Positions 17,292 to 25,755 of a stretch of 36,141 nucleotides of DNA are shown piece after piece (positions within the stretch are counted from its first letter, which is position 1; every line of letters begins with the position of its first letter). The stretch comes from Methanothrix sp. Its GTDB lineage: Archaea; Halobacteriota; Methanosarcinia; Methanotrichales; Methanotrichaceae. The position numbers and the translations under genes were made by a program. A model generated the notes under the pieces. The model had not been told where the DNA came from, searched no databases, and saw nothing but the letters and a program-made list of their open reading frames with translations. The stretch is from the NCBI GenBank assembly GCA_018052825.1, contig JAGPMN010000013.1:1-36141 (forward strand), read 5' to 3'.

Positions 17292-17923
17292 CACTCGGGC
17301 CTCATGCGGGCCTTGATCTCCTGAACGTCGCCCTCGATCCTCTGTAGCCGCTCCTCCAGGCGGTCCTTGAGATCCGAGCGCATGCCCTGCACCTCAGAGA
17401 CAACGTCCTGACGGGACTCGTCTATTGCATCGATAATTGAGTCTTGCTTTGCGGAGATCGTAGAGAGCTGGGAATTGCCCCCTTTGACCTCTGCGATTGT
17501 CTCGTCCTGCTTATCGGAGATATCTTTGAGCCGTCCGTCCATTGCAGAGAGCTTGGTGGCAACCACTCCGAAGCCGTCTTTTACTGCCACAATCAATTCT
17601 TTTAGATAATCGGCTGCAACATCGATCCTGGCATCAGTCTCATTTTCCCCGGATACCTTGAAAAAGTCTTCAAATGCGCCATTGGCATCGGTGAATTCGC
17701 TTTTAATCTCCCTAACATAGATCATGGTATTCTCAATCTTTGCTGCCTTGAGAAACCTCTCCAGATCCCCTTCCTGGCCCTCCGCCTGGATCAGCACTCT
17801 TCCATCCGGCAGATTTCGCACATAACCTTTGAGTCCCAATACTCTGGCAATGGTCACCACCCGTGACCTATAGCCCGTCATCTGGACTTTTCCCGATACA
17901 TCCGCTGTGAGCTGGCGCATCAT
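17291..17923 (-). CDS. Acylphosphatase-like domain fused to a coiled coil
   Basis: In this 210-residue protein, residues 5-95 match acylphosphatase: GKVQMTGYRSRVV in place of the usual GxVQGVGFR, keeping the catalytic Arg, and LGLKGYVRNLPDGRVLIQAEG with the catalytic Asn. Residues 110-210 are long amphipathic helices rich in Asp, Lys, Glu and Ile, with repeats of the type AKQDSIID and SDKQDETIAE, predicted to form a coiled coil. Acylphosphatases are normally about 90 residues, so this is an extended form. Activity is plausible because both catalytic residues are kept. It is coupled to the ADP-ribosylglycohydrolase gene. Confidence 0.85.
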   Translation of the reverse strand: MMRQLTADVSGKVQMTGYRSRVVTIARVLGLKGYVRNLPDGRVLIQAEGQEGDLERFLKAAKIENTMIYVREIKSEFTDANGAFEDFFKVSGENETDARIDVAADYLKELIVAVKDGFGVVATKLSAMDGRLKDISDKQDETIAEVKGGNSQLSTISAKQDSIIDAIDESRQDVVSEVQGMRSDLKDRLEERLQRIEGDVQEIKARMRPE

Positions 17924-18004
17924 ATCTGTTTGCCTTTTGTCTCTCCAACTATTTGGATTTATTCTATTGCGGCTGCATTATTGCATCTGCGTCGAAGCCT
18001 TCGA

Positions 18005-18690
18005 TCAAATCCTCCTGCACTTATAAACCGCGAGAAATCCCTTTCGTGTCTCTTCACTCTTCACCTCAAAGCCGGCCCTCTCCAGCATTCCCCGCATGAT
18101 CCAGTCCATGGTGGAGTACTCGCTCTTCACATGGCAGCAGATGCGGCCCGCATACTCGATGCCAGCCTGCCTCTCCGCCTGAGCCAGGAGGCCATCCAGG
18201 AACGACCCGTGGTTTCTGGTATCAAAGGAGTAGACCACATCCCGCAAAAAGAGCTTTCCCCCTTGCGGCAGGAGGGCGGCCAGGCGGTGCAGGGCTATCT
18301 GCTTCCAGAAGTCGGGCAGATGGTGTAGAGCAATTTGGCTGACCGCGGCCTGCAGCGGCTCGCCCCGGTGCTCGTAGCTGAGAAAACCCCCTCGCAGAAA
18401 CTCTACATTGGAGACGCCCTGCGCCTGGGCCCTCTCTTCGGCGTAGGCCAGCATCCCCGCGGAAAGGTCCACGGCGTAGACACGGCGACAGTGGCCAGCT
18501 CGCCTGTGCCCGTGCCCATCTCCAGGAGGCGCTGATCCGGCTGGAGGTCGAGATAATCGAGGACCTCGTCTATCTCTCTCTGAACATCTCGAAACTTCTG
18601 AGTATAGCGATCGTATGACCCGGCCTCGGCGTCGAAGTCGGCGCCGGGGTGGTCGGGCTCGTGGTACTGCCAGGCGGGGATGGTGGACAC
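18005..18690 (-). pseudogene. SAM-dependent methyltransferase, frameshifted
   Basis: Two overlapping frames encode the two parts of one methyltransferase. The first (from GTG 18690, with AGGAGG 10 nt upstream) carries YDRYTQKFRDVQREIDE and motif I LLEMGTGTGELA. The second carries HCRRVYAVDLSAGML, VSQIALHHLPDFWKQ and FLRDVVYSFD through to KCRRI and a TGA at 18005. Adding one base at the CC near 18493-18494 joins motif I to the VYAVD strand and gives 687 nt, 228 residues, a normal length. It is either a genuine recent one-base deletion or a sequencing error. Confidence 0.85.
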
Positions 18691-19099
18691 TTTACGGATG
18701 CCTCCTGATGTATTTTATATCTCAACTTTTTCCAGTTCCAGTATAGCTTGGGCGTTCGTCTTCAAAGCCATTTTATGTGGCAGTGTGCCGAATTTGCTGT
18801 AATTTCATAGCGGCCCTGTATCCTAATATCATTACTCCTCGTCCATCGTTAAATACTTTGTATGTGTTTAGGTGCTTGAGAGTAGGTCGGAAGATGCTGA
18901 TTCAGTCCGAGCATGCTTAATATAAATCGACATGCATCTAATAAGCAAACGATATCGTTAGACGATAGTATACCTCTATCGAGTGGTTGAACAAGAAAAC
19001 CATATCATGAGACATTTCTGAGGAGATGACGCTTAAGAGAGGACAATCGAATGCAGCCATCACCAATCATCCCATTCACACGATCTGCCAACAGACAGT

Positions 19100-19122
19100 C
19101 AACTCAATAACGTTAGACTACC
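19100..19122 (-). repeat. Third copy of the 23-bp TAGTCTA/ATTGAGTTG motif
   Basis: On the minus strand it reads GGTAGTCTA, a divergent centre, then ATTGAGTTG, with the same spacing as the copies at 191-213 and 327-349. It sits inside a further palindrome, CAGACAG (about 19092-19098) with CTGTCTG (about 19122-19128), so the whole could form a stem-loop. Confidence 0.5.
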
Positions 19123-19282
19123 TGTCTGGATACAGGGCTTATTATAAATCCTGCAGATGATCAGAATGCTCCTATCGGCATAGTAGCATACTATACATCG
19201 CCAGGATTATTACTACTATTTTACATCAAGATCGAGACACTGCCCCCAGAGTTGGCCAGTGTGCGTCCCGGCTGGCAGAGCG

Positions 19283-19292
19283 GTAAAAATAA
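19283..19292 (-). terminator. Possible T-tract terminator of the uptake cluster
   Basis: The minus strand reads TTTATTTTTACC here, about 20 nt after the stop of the last substrate-binding-protein gene. Archaeal termination commonly uses such T-rich tracts without a hairpin. Confidence 0.35.
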
Positions 19293-19309
19293 ATCGTGCT
19301 GAAAACATC

Positions 19310-20353
19310 CTATCCAGCCTTAAGCTCAACTGGAGCCTCGGGGTAGGCCTGATATATGCCGTCGATATCCATATCGAAGTATTTCCGCAGCAGCTCTTCG
19401 TGAACAGTCCTTGGATCTATATCCTGGAACAGATCGGGATGGAACCACTTGGCATAATAGAGCATGGCAACCAGCTCTGAGAGCCCGCTTGCCATCTTTA
19501 TATCTGTAATATATACCCTTCCTGTCTTAACTGCATCGATGTTCTCAAAACCTGGCAGGGACATTATCTCCTTCCTCTTGGCCTCCATCTCCTCAATGGT
19601 GGGTGTGGACCCATGGTACTGCCCTTGCGACATGGAATAGACAATTATCTCCGGGTTCTGCTCAATCACCCACTCCATGTCCACATGGGGCACCGTGGTC
19701 GCCAGGTCGGCGGCGATATTCCTCCCCCCCGCCTCCACGATTCTTGTGTGGCCTGTTGAATCCCTGTTTGCAGTCCAGTCAAAGTGGCCCATGGACATGA
19801 AATAAACCGATGGCCGGTCTTCATCCGGAATCGCCTTTGTTCTGTCCAGAATGGCATCATAGTATCCGGAAATCCAGCCTGCCATCTCCAAAGCATCATC
19901 CTCCTTTCCCAAAATCCTGCCCATGTCCTTGATGACGGGAATCAAGGCGTCTATATGCAAAAGGCGATATCTCAGCACCGGAATCCCGCAGTCCACCAGT
20001 TTTTTCTCGTCCTCCTCAGGGAAGAGAGCCCCTGTCTTGGCAATCACCAGATCGGGATTTTGCTCGAGAATTCTCTCGATATCCGCATCGCGACCGGACC
20101 TGCCGATATGCTCTTTTTCCAGCAGAGCGGGAGGCATGTCGCAGTCTTCTGTAATTGCAACTATTCGGGCCGGCTCTCCCAACGCATATATAACCTCAGC
20201 AGCCGCAGGGGAGAGACATATAATGCTATCAGGGTCCATAGGGACGGCCACATTCCGGCCATCTTCGTCAGTAATAGTTATCTCTTCCTTCTCCTCCGAT
20301 AAAGCCGGGGCCGACAGAAGAGCAAGGAGTATAAGCAGTATGTGCAACCTCAT
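19310..20353 (-). CDS. ABC-type metal-complex substrate-binding protein, no dockerin
   Basis: This 347-residue secreted binding protein belongs to the PF01497 (BtuF/FecB/FhuD) class. A signal peptide MRLHILLILLALLSAPALSE is followed directly by the binding domain: TITDEDGRNVAVPMDPDSII, YALGEPARIVAITED, LEQNPDLVIAKTGALF, WISGYYDAIL and AGGRNIAADL. The end (FQDIDPRTVHEELLRKYFDM) is a diverged form of the C-terminal segment of the array genes. No lipobox Cys is seen. Start ATG 20353 has GGAGGAAATC before it. It has its own upstream region, so it may be transcribed separately from the dockerin array. Confidence 0.9.
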   Translation of the reverse strand: MRLHILLILLALLSAPALSEEKEEITITDEDGRNVAVPMDPDSIICLSPAAAEVIYALGEPARIVAITEDCDMPPALLEKEHIGRSGRDADIERILEQNPDLVIAKTGALFPEEDEKKLVDCGIPVLRYRLLHIDALIPVIKDMGRILGKEDDALEMAGWISGYYDAILDRTKAIPDEDRPSVYFMSMGHFDWTANRDSTGHTRIVEAGGRNIAADLATTVPHVDMEWVIEQNPEIIVYSMSQGQYHGSTPTIEEMEAKRKEIMSLPGFENIDAVKTGRVYITDIKMASGLSELVAMLYYAKWFHPDLFQDIDPRTVHEELLRKYFDMDIDGIYQAYPEAPVELKAG

Positions 20354-20427
20354 TTGATTTCCTCCATTGGTTTTTCATTCATTAAATTAATTTGTCTTTT
20401 AACAAGTTTATTTGATCTCAATTAACG

Positions 20428-20436
20428 CATAAATAG
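20428..20436 (-). promoter_or_regulatory. Probable TATA box of the 19310-20353 gene
   Basis: The minus strand reads CTATTTATG about 75 bp before the ATG at 20353, in an AT-rich stretch. Confidence 0.35.
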
Positions 20437-20483
20437 TATTTGGTTGGGGTTGGGCCGGTCGCGCCATTTATTGCACGGCATAA

Positions 20484-20514
20484 AGGAACTTATGATGTTG
20501 GTAGCAGTTCCTTA
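20484..20514. promoter_or_regulatory. Palindrome AAGGAACT-N15-AGTTCCTT, possible operator
   Basis: The perfect 8-bp arms lie about 130 bp upstream of the 20353 start, in the 282-bp gap 20354-20635 that otherwise holds no gene. A related hairpin (GAACTC-N7-GAGTTC, followed by CTT) lies upstream of the binding-protein gene at 35824. The arms could be a shared regulator site or the stem of an RNA. Confidence 0.3.
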
Positions 20515-20635
20515 GCGAACAACATAAAATGGGGGGACTACCTAAATCTCCAACATGTATTCGGAGGACCTGCCCAGGGACGACGATACGACCGGCCAGG
20601 CGAAGACCGCAAAAAAGACAGAAGGCGGTTTCGTA

Positions 20636-21904
20636 TCAGCTCGCCTCCTCTGTCGGATAAACAAACACGCCATTCTCGCTCAAGTCATAATCCAGCCTCA
20701 AGAATCTTGTCAGGTACTCCTGATGAATGGCCTGTGGCTCCAAGTCGGTAAACAGATCTGGGTGAAGCCACTTTGCAAGATATGCAAGGGAGACAAACCA
20801 GCAGGGCCTGCTTGTGATCTCCGGGGCAAACATGTAGACTCTCTGCTCCTTTATGGCGGTGACGTTGGCCAGTTCGGGACGGCTGATTATCTGGAGCCAT
20901 TCCGCCTCCATCTCGGAGTTATCATCTACGTTATAGCCTCCAGGCGCGCTCCATTGAAACATTACCTCGGGATCGGCCATGATAAGCCACTCAGAATCCA
21001 CCTCAGGGTACATCCCGCCAGTCCCGCCCCTTAGATCAGCCGCTATATTTTTGCCTCCTGCCTTGAGGCACAACATGTGAACGATGGAGCCTTCGGAGCC
21101 TGGCTTCCAGATGCTGTACATCGGAAACACCCGCGGCTTTTCGTCGTCGGATAAAGCGGCTAGGCGATCTTCTATCAGATCGAGATAGCCTTTTTCAAAC
21201 GCCACGAATTTTTCTGCCGAATCCCTTTCATCCAGGAGGTATCCGAGCATCATCATCTCCTGCAGGGAAAAGTCCGGATAGGTGAAGCCCATCCGCACAA
21301 CTGGAATCCCGAATCCCTGTAGCTTGTCTTCAAGCTCTTCTGGATCTGGCCATCTCAGATCTGCGATGACAAGGTCGGGATCGAGGCTAACTATCGCCTC
21401 TATATCCGGCTCCGACCATTTTCCAACCGTCGGAAGCTGGCTAAGGAGTGGGAAGATTGCCCGGTTTTTGTCCTCCGAAAAGCCGCTTCCAACTCCCACT
21501 ACCTTATCTGCCGAATTGACGCACATAATCGCTTCCCCATCGCATATTGGCAAGACGACTATCCTCTCCACCGGTTTAGGTACTGTGACAACTTTAGCCT
21601 CCTCGTATATGGTGAACGTCTCAAGCGTCAGGTTCCTCTCATCTCCGCTGATGATGTACTTTATCTGATCGATGTCATGTGCATCGATCTTGCCATCGTA
21701 ATTGGCATCGCTCAATTTGGTGGCGGGATTTGTCCCAGAAATCACACCTTTCAGGTAATCGATATCCTTCTCGTCTATCCTGTCATCCAGGTTTGCATTG
21801 CCGAAGATTCCGAGCGTATAATCTGAGGCAAATGCGGGCATCGCAGTCAGTAGCGCAAAGAATGCTACGAAAATGGCCGAAAAAATTCTAGATGCTTCCC
21901 TCAT
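20636..21904 (-). CDS. Dockerin-bearing metal-complex substrate-binding protein (array member 5)
   Basis: This is a 422-residue secreted protein. The signal peptide (1-27) ends TAMPAFAS. The dockerin module at about 30-88 has two calcium loops, N36-A-N-L-D-D-R-I-D-E-K-D47 and D66-A-N-Y-D-G-K-I-D-A-H-D77, each followed by an F-helix (YLKGVISG; IKYIISG). The PF01497 binding domain runs from about 100 (VTVPKPVERIVVLP) to the end, with SLDPDLVIADLRWPDP and AGGKNIAADLRGG. The C-terminus is LEPQAIHQEYLTRFLRLDYD. There is no lipobox or membrane anchor. It is the last of the tandem array, starting 5 nt after the preceding stop with GGAGAGGTGACGTAA before the ATG. Confidence 0.92.
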   Translation of the reverse strand: MREASRIFSAIFVAFFALLTAMPAFASDYTLGIFGNANLDDRIDEKDIDYLKGVISGTNPATKLSDANYDGKIDAHDIDQIKYIISGDERNLTLETFTIYEEAKVVTVPKPVERIVVLPICDGEAIMCVNSADKVVGVGSGFSEDKNRAIFPLLSQLPTVGKWSEPDIEAIVSLDPDLVIADLRWPDPEELEDKLQGFGIPVVRMGFTYPDFSLQEMMMLGYLLDERDSAEKFVAFEKGYLDLIEDRLAALSDDEKPRVFPMYSIWKPGSEGSIVHMLCLKAGGKNIAADLRGGTGGMYPEVDSEWLIMADPEVMFQWSAPGGYNVDDNSEMEAEWLQIISRPELANVTAIKEQRVYMFAPEITSRPCWFVSLAYLAKWLHPDLFTDLEPQAIHQEYLTRFLRLDYDLSENGVFVYPTEEAS

Positions 21905-21909
21905 TTACG

Positions 21910-23244
21910 TCACCTCTCCTCCAGTGGCGGATAGATGAAAACGCCATGCTCGCTTATGTTATAATCCAGCCTCAGGAATCTTGTCAGGTACTCCTGATGA
22001 ATGGCCTGTGGGTCCAAGTCCGCAAAGATCTCGGGGAAGAAGAGCTTTGCCATATAAGCAGCGCCGATGAGGCCGCCTGTCGCATCGTTTCTGAAGCAGC
22101 CGCTTACAAGGTAGACGTCTCCCTTCTTCACCCCCGTCATCCTGGCTAGCTCCTGTCGGCTGGTGAAGGCCTCTCTGGCAGCCTCGATAGTCTCGATATC
22201 CTCGGGATCGTCAGCATCGTAGCCGTTGGGTGGATCGAGGGACATCCCATTATAGGTGTGAGCTACTAGATGGAGAAGGATGAAGTTGGGGTCCTGCTCA
22301 ATCACCCACTCGGGAGCTACGTTGATGTAGTACGACGACCCGAGGAACTCGGGGAGATCCTCCGCCATAACCTTTCCGCCTGCCAAGATCGCCATCTGAG
22401 TGAGGGTGTCGATGAGGGAATAGGTCCGGAAAGTTCCGGTGTCCAGGTGGGCATAAGGGTAAGCGCAGATCAGAACCTTCGGTCGATCCTCATCAGGAAC
22501 CCTCTCCACTCGGGATCTGATCTGATCTATCCAGTGCAGCCACCAGGTTAGGTACTCGTCGGCCCTCTCCTCCTCGTCCAGTATGTAACCGAGCTTTCTC
22601 ACGCCGTCGGCGAACTTCGAGTTCTCGGGATCTGCAAGGTCTGGGTAGTATAGGCCCAGGAAGACCACGTCCACCCCGGGAAGGTTCTCTGCCTTTGTCT
22701 CGATATTCATGGGGGAGAAGGTGAGAAGCAGGTCCGGGTCTGTGCTGAGAACCGCCTCGTAATCAGGCTCGTTCATCTGGCCGACGTTCTTCCTCTTGCT
22801 CAGGACCGGGAACTCTGCTTCGCTCTTGGCCACGGCGTAATCGATTCCGACCACCTTATCCGAGGAGTTGAGGATGGCCACCAGCTCCGCGTTGTCCAGG
22901 TACTCGACCACGATCCTCTCCACGGGCTTGTGGACCGTTACCGGCTCGCCGTTGCCGTCCAGGATGTGAAGCTCCCTCTCTTCCCCTTTTATGATCTTCT
23001 CGATCTGGTCGGTGTCCCGTCCATCGATCTTGCCATCGTAATTGGCGTCGCTTAGATTGGTGGCATCATTTGTTCCTTTGATTACGCCTTCAAGGTAGGC
23101 TACATCCGCCTCGTCTATCCTGTCATCCATATTTGCATTGCCGAAGATTCCGAGCGTACAGTCGGAGGCAAATGCGGGCATCGCAGTCAGTAGCACAAAG
23201 AATGCTACGAATATGGCCGAAAAATTTCGAGATGCTTCCCTCAT
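21910..23244 (-). CDS. Dockerin-bearing metal-complex substrate-binding protein (array member 4)
   Basis: This 444-residue paralogue has a signal peptide and dockerin (loops at residues 36-47 and 66-77, NANMDDRIDEAD and DANYDGKIDGRD) almost identical to the 20636-21904 gene. The binding core is quite different: LDNAELVAILNSSDKVVGID, STDPDLLLTFSPMNI and an insert-rich C-lobe with NPPNGYDADDPED-like text. The end is again LDPQAIHQEYLTRFLRLDYN. Terminal codons PLEER-stop spell GAGGAGAGGTGA, which serves as the ribosome binding site of the next gene. The first 27 residues differ from the neighbour at only a few positions, pointing to recent duplication or gene conversion. Confidence 0.92.
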   Translation of the reverse strand: MREASRNFSAIFVAFFVLLTAMPAFASDCTLGIFGNANMDDRIDEADVAYLEGVIKGTNDATNLSDANYDGKIDGRDTDQIEKIIKGEERELHILDGNGEPVTVHKPVERIVVEYLDNAELVAILNSSDKVVGIDYAVAKSEAEFPVLSKRKNVGQMNEPDYEAVLSTDPDLLLTFSPMNIETKAENLPGVDVVFLGLYYPDLADPENSKFADGVRKLGYILDEEERADEYLTWWLHWIDQIRSRVERVPDEDRPKVLICAYPYAHLDTGTFRTYSLIDTLTQMAILAGGKVMAEDLPEFLGSSYYINVAPEWVIEQDPNFILLHLVAHTYNGMSLDPPNGYDADDPEDIETIEAAREAFTSRQELARMTGVKKGDVYLVSGCFRNDATGGLIGAAYMAKLFFPEIFADLDPQAIHQEYLTRFLRLDYNISEHGVFIYPPLEER

Positions 23245-23249
23245 TTACG

Positions 23250-24506
23250 TCACCTCTCCTCCAGTGGTGGGTAGATGAAAACGCCATGCTCGCTTAAGTT
23301 ATAATCCAGCCTCAGGAATCTTGTCAGGTACTCCTGATGAATGGCCTGTGGGTCCAGATCTTTGAAGAGATCCGGATAGAGCCACTTTGCCACTGTTACG
23401 GTCCCTATTGCCAACTGAGGTCCGATCGAGAAATCGCCTGAGATTATATACACCCTGCCGGTTTTCACAGCATCTACATTCTCAAAGCCTGGAAGGCTCA
23501 TTATCGCCTCGCGGTACTCTATGAATGGGGTTTCATCGTCCATCTCGTATCCTCCCTCATAGGACAATCCGATGATGACATCGGGGTTCTGGCTGATCAC
23601 ACATTCGGAATCGATATCACCATGGTATTTTATGTGGTCTCTAGCGATGTTTATGCCGCCTGCCACATCACATAGATCTGTATATCCCGTGTCTGTTGCA
23701 TACGCCCATCTCACAGATGGCTCTTCTCCATTATTCTTCTCCCTCTCCGTGAAGACCTTTACACGGTTCTCCTTCGGGATTTCGGTGATTCTTTCCTTCA
23801 CCGTCTCCATATTGTTATCGTACCACTCAAGATAGTCATCTGCTGCCTTTCCGCTCCTGAGTATATATCCAAGCTTCTTCATCTCTTCCCTCATATCCTC
23901 CGCTCTTGATAGGTCAAAACGAACGACTGAGATATTCTCCGGTAATTTATCTTCAAAAAGGTCGGGAAGCGGGGAGTTTGTGAATGTGACGACCAAATCC
24001 GGATCGAGTACTATTATCTGCTCTACATCAGGCTGCCGCACCATTCCAATGGAGGGCAACTTGCTGAGCTTGGGAAATAGCCTCACACTTTCGATCACCG
24101 TATTATCAACGCCGACTATTCTATCCTCTGCACCTAACACACAGACCGCCTGAGCATGGCGCATGTGAAGGGGAATTATCTTATCTACCGGCATCTTCAC
24201 AGTCACAATACTATCTGTAGAATCGATGATTTTGAGCTCTTTCTCCTTCCCACATATGATCAACTCTATCTGGGTTATGTCACCATCGTTGATCTCACCG
24301 TCATAATTTGCATCTGCCAGCTCAGTACGTCCATTTGTCCCTTCGATTATCCCTTCTACGTATTCTATGTCGTCCTCGTCTATCTTATCATCCATATTCG
24401 CGTTGCCGAAGATGCCAAGCGTGTAGTCAGATGCAGCCGCAGGCGCATCTGCTAGTGTGAACGATACAAGAAGCATTATCAGCAAAGAAATAGCAAATGT
24501 TCTCAT
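23250..24506 (-). CDS. Dockerin-bearing metal-complex substrate-binding protein (array member 3)
   Basis: This is a 418-residue protein. ATG 24506 is chosen: it follows the previous stop by one base, with GGAGAGGTGAA directly before it, and it begins a proper signal peptide (MRTFAISLLIMLLVSFTLAD). The frame open to 24566 would run into the upstream gene. Dockerin loops are N35-A-N-M-D-D-K-I-D-E-D-D46 and D65-A-N-Y-D-G-E-I-N-D-G-D76. The binding domain includes VLGAEDRIVGVDNTVIE, VLDPDLVVTFTNSPLP, VAGGINIARDHI and NPDVIIGLSYEGGY. The C-terminal 30 residues match member 4 nearly perfectly. Confidence 0.92.
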   Translation of the reverse strand: MRTFAISLLIMLLVSFTLADAPAAASDYTLGIFGNANMDDKIDEDDIEYVEGIIEGTNGRTELADANYDGEINDGDITQIELIICGKEKELKIIDSTDSIVTVKMPVDKIIPLHMRHAQAVCVLGAEDRIVGVDNTVIESVRLFPKLSKLPSIGMVRQPDVEQIIVLDPDLVVTFTNSPLPDLFEDKLPENISVVRFDLSRAEDMREEMKKLGYILRSGKAADDYLEWYDNNMETVKERITEIPKENRVKVFTEREKNNGEEPSVRWAYATDTGYTDLCDVAGGINIARDHIKYHGDIDSECVISQNPDVIIGLSYEGGYEMDDETPFIEYREAIMSLPGFENVDAVKTGRVYIISGDFSIGPQLAIGTVTVAKWLYPDLFKDLDPQAIHQEYLTRFLRLDYNLSEHGVFIYPPLEER

Positions 24507-24507
24507 T

Positions 24508-25755
24508 TCACCTCTCCTCCACTGGCGGATAGACGAATACGCCATGCTTGTCCAGGTCGTAATCAAGATGCTGAAATCTTGTGAGATATTCTTGGTGGAT
24601 TGCCTGGGGGTCCAGATCGGAAAAGATATCAGGATGTAATATCTTGGCCATGTAGACTATGCCCAACCAGTAGGACAGCCCAGTCGAGATATCGGTGGAG
24701 AAGCAGTAGACCTTTCTGTCCTTTACGGCGGTGATGTTGGCCAATTCAGGACGGCTGAGGATCTTCTCTCTCAATGCCTTAATCTGGGCTGTATCGTCCT
24801 CATCGTAGCCGCAAGAGGCATCGGCCTTCAATGCCCTTCTCATTATGATCTCCGGATTTTCCTTCATTACCCATTCGGCATCTACAAAAGGAGTTCCACT
24901 GGCATCTGTGATTATTCCAGAAGCGATATTTCTGCCGCCAGCCATCAATAGCATCTCATGAGTGCCGGAGCCCTCGGAATTGGTTCTGTAATCGGAATAT
25001 TCCAGATAGACCCTGGGCATCTCCTTCTCATCCAAAGATGAGACTCGCTCCTTGATCTGGGTGAGTGGCTTTTGATAAAAATCGATAAGCTGGTTGGCTT
25101 CCTGGTTCTTGCCGACGAGGTAGCCGAGCATCATGATATCCTGATCGGTGGTGCTGAATGGGCGGTAGGTCAGGCGAAGTACAGGAGCCACACCCTTTAA
25201 ATCGGTCTCCATATTCTCAGCCCAGTTGCCGTATACGATTACCAGATCAGGTTTCAAGCTGACTATGGCCTCGGAGTCTGGAGTCGATGCCCCGCCCACA
25301 GTAGGAAGCTTGCTCAGATCCGGATAGAATGTGGTATAGTTTTCCATGTAAGTTGGAATGCCCACGATTTTGTCATCGGCCCCAAGAGATCTAAGAACCT
25401 CGGCAAACATGGCATGGCAGACCACAATACGCCCCACCGGCTCATTTATGGTGACCGTCTTTCCGCTTTCATCGATGACAACAATCTCCTTCTCCTGTCC
25501 AGCCATGATCTCTTTTATCCGATCGATATCCTTAGAATCGATCTTGCCGTTGTAATCGGCATCGGCAAGTACTGTAGGTTTATTGGTGCCGTTTATTATA
25601 CCCTGGATATAGGCTATATCCTTCTCATCAATCTGGTTATCCATGTTGGCGTTGCCGAATATATTCAACGTATAGTCAGATGCAATTGCATTTGCAACTT
25701 CCAGAGCTGTGAATGATACGAGAAGCATCAAAATAATGAGAGGAAGGTCCTTCAT
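24508..25755 (-). CDS. Dockerin-bearing metal-complex substrate-binding protein (array member 2)
   Basis: The 415-residue protein has signal peptide MKDLPLIILMLLVSFTALEV. The dockerin has loops NANMDNQIDEKD and DADYNGKIDSKD, each with F-helix IAYIQGIING or IDRIKEIMAG. In the binding domain are SLGADDKIVGIPTYM, SLKPDLVIVYGNWAEN, MAGGRNIASGII and NPEIIMRRALKAD. Its C-terminus, LTRFQHLDYDLDKHGVFVYP, groups it with array member 1 rather than with members 3-5 (LTRFLRLDY), so the array has two sublineages. The ATG directly abuts the upstream TGA (GGTGAATG). Confidence 0.92.
   Translation of the reverse strand: MKDLPLIILMLLVSFTALEVANAIASDYTLNIFGNANMDNQIDEKDIAYIQGIINGTNKPTVLADADYNGKIDSKDIDRIKEIMAGQEKEIVVIDESGKTVTINEPVGRIVVCHAMFAEVLRSLGADDKIVGIPTYMENYTTFYPDLSKLPTVGGASTPDSEAIVSLKPDLVIVYGNWAENMETDLKGVAPVLRLTYRPFSTTDQDIMMLGYLVGKNQEANQLIDFYQKPLTQIKERVSSLDEKEMPRVYLEYSDYRTNSEGSGTHEMLLMAGGRNIASGIITDASGTPFVDAEWVMKENPEIIMRRALKADASCGYDEDDTAQIKALREKILSRPELANITAVKDRKVYCFSTDISTGLSYWLGIVYMAKILHPDIFSDLDPQAIHQEYLTRFQHLDYDLDKHGVFVYPPVEER

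Larger units (their letters stand above)
18691..19309. other. AT-rich spacer of about 620 bp without a convincing gene
   Basis: No frame here has coding character. A 19-codon frame starting at the ATG after AGAGGACAATCGA (near 19050) has a passable ribosome binding site but nothing else to support it. The spacer holds one copy of the 23-bp motif (19100-19122), several short AT-rich palindromes near 18950-18985, and a T-tract at its right edge on the minus strand. It separates the housekeeping region from the uptake cluster. Confidence 0.6.

Noticed and set aside
18691..19309. Short 19-codon frame near 19050 as a leader peptide
   Set aside because: Only a moderate ribosome binding site supports it, no gene on the same strand follows, and the length is within chance.
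20354..20635. Remnant of an insertion sequence between two binding-protein genes
   Set aside because: There are short palindromes but no paired long inverted repeats, no duplicated flanks and no transposase-like residues.
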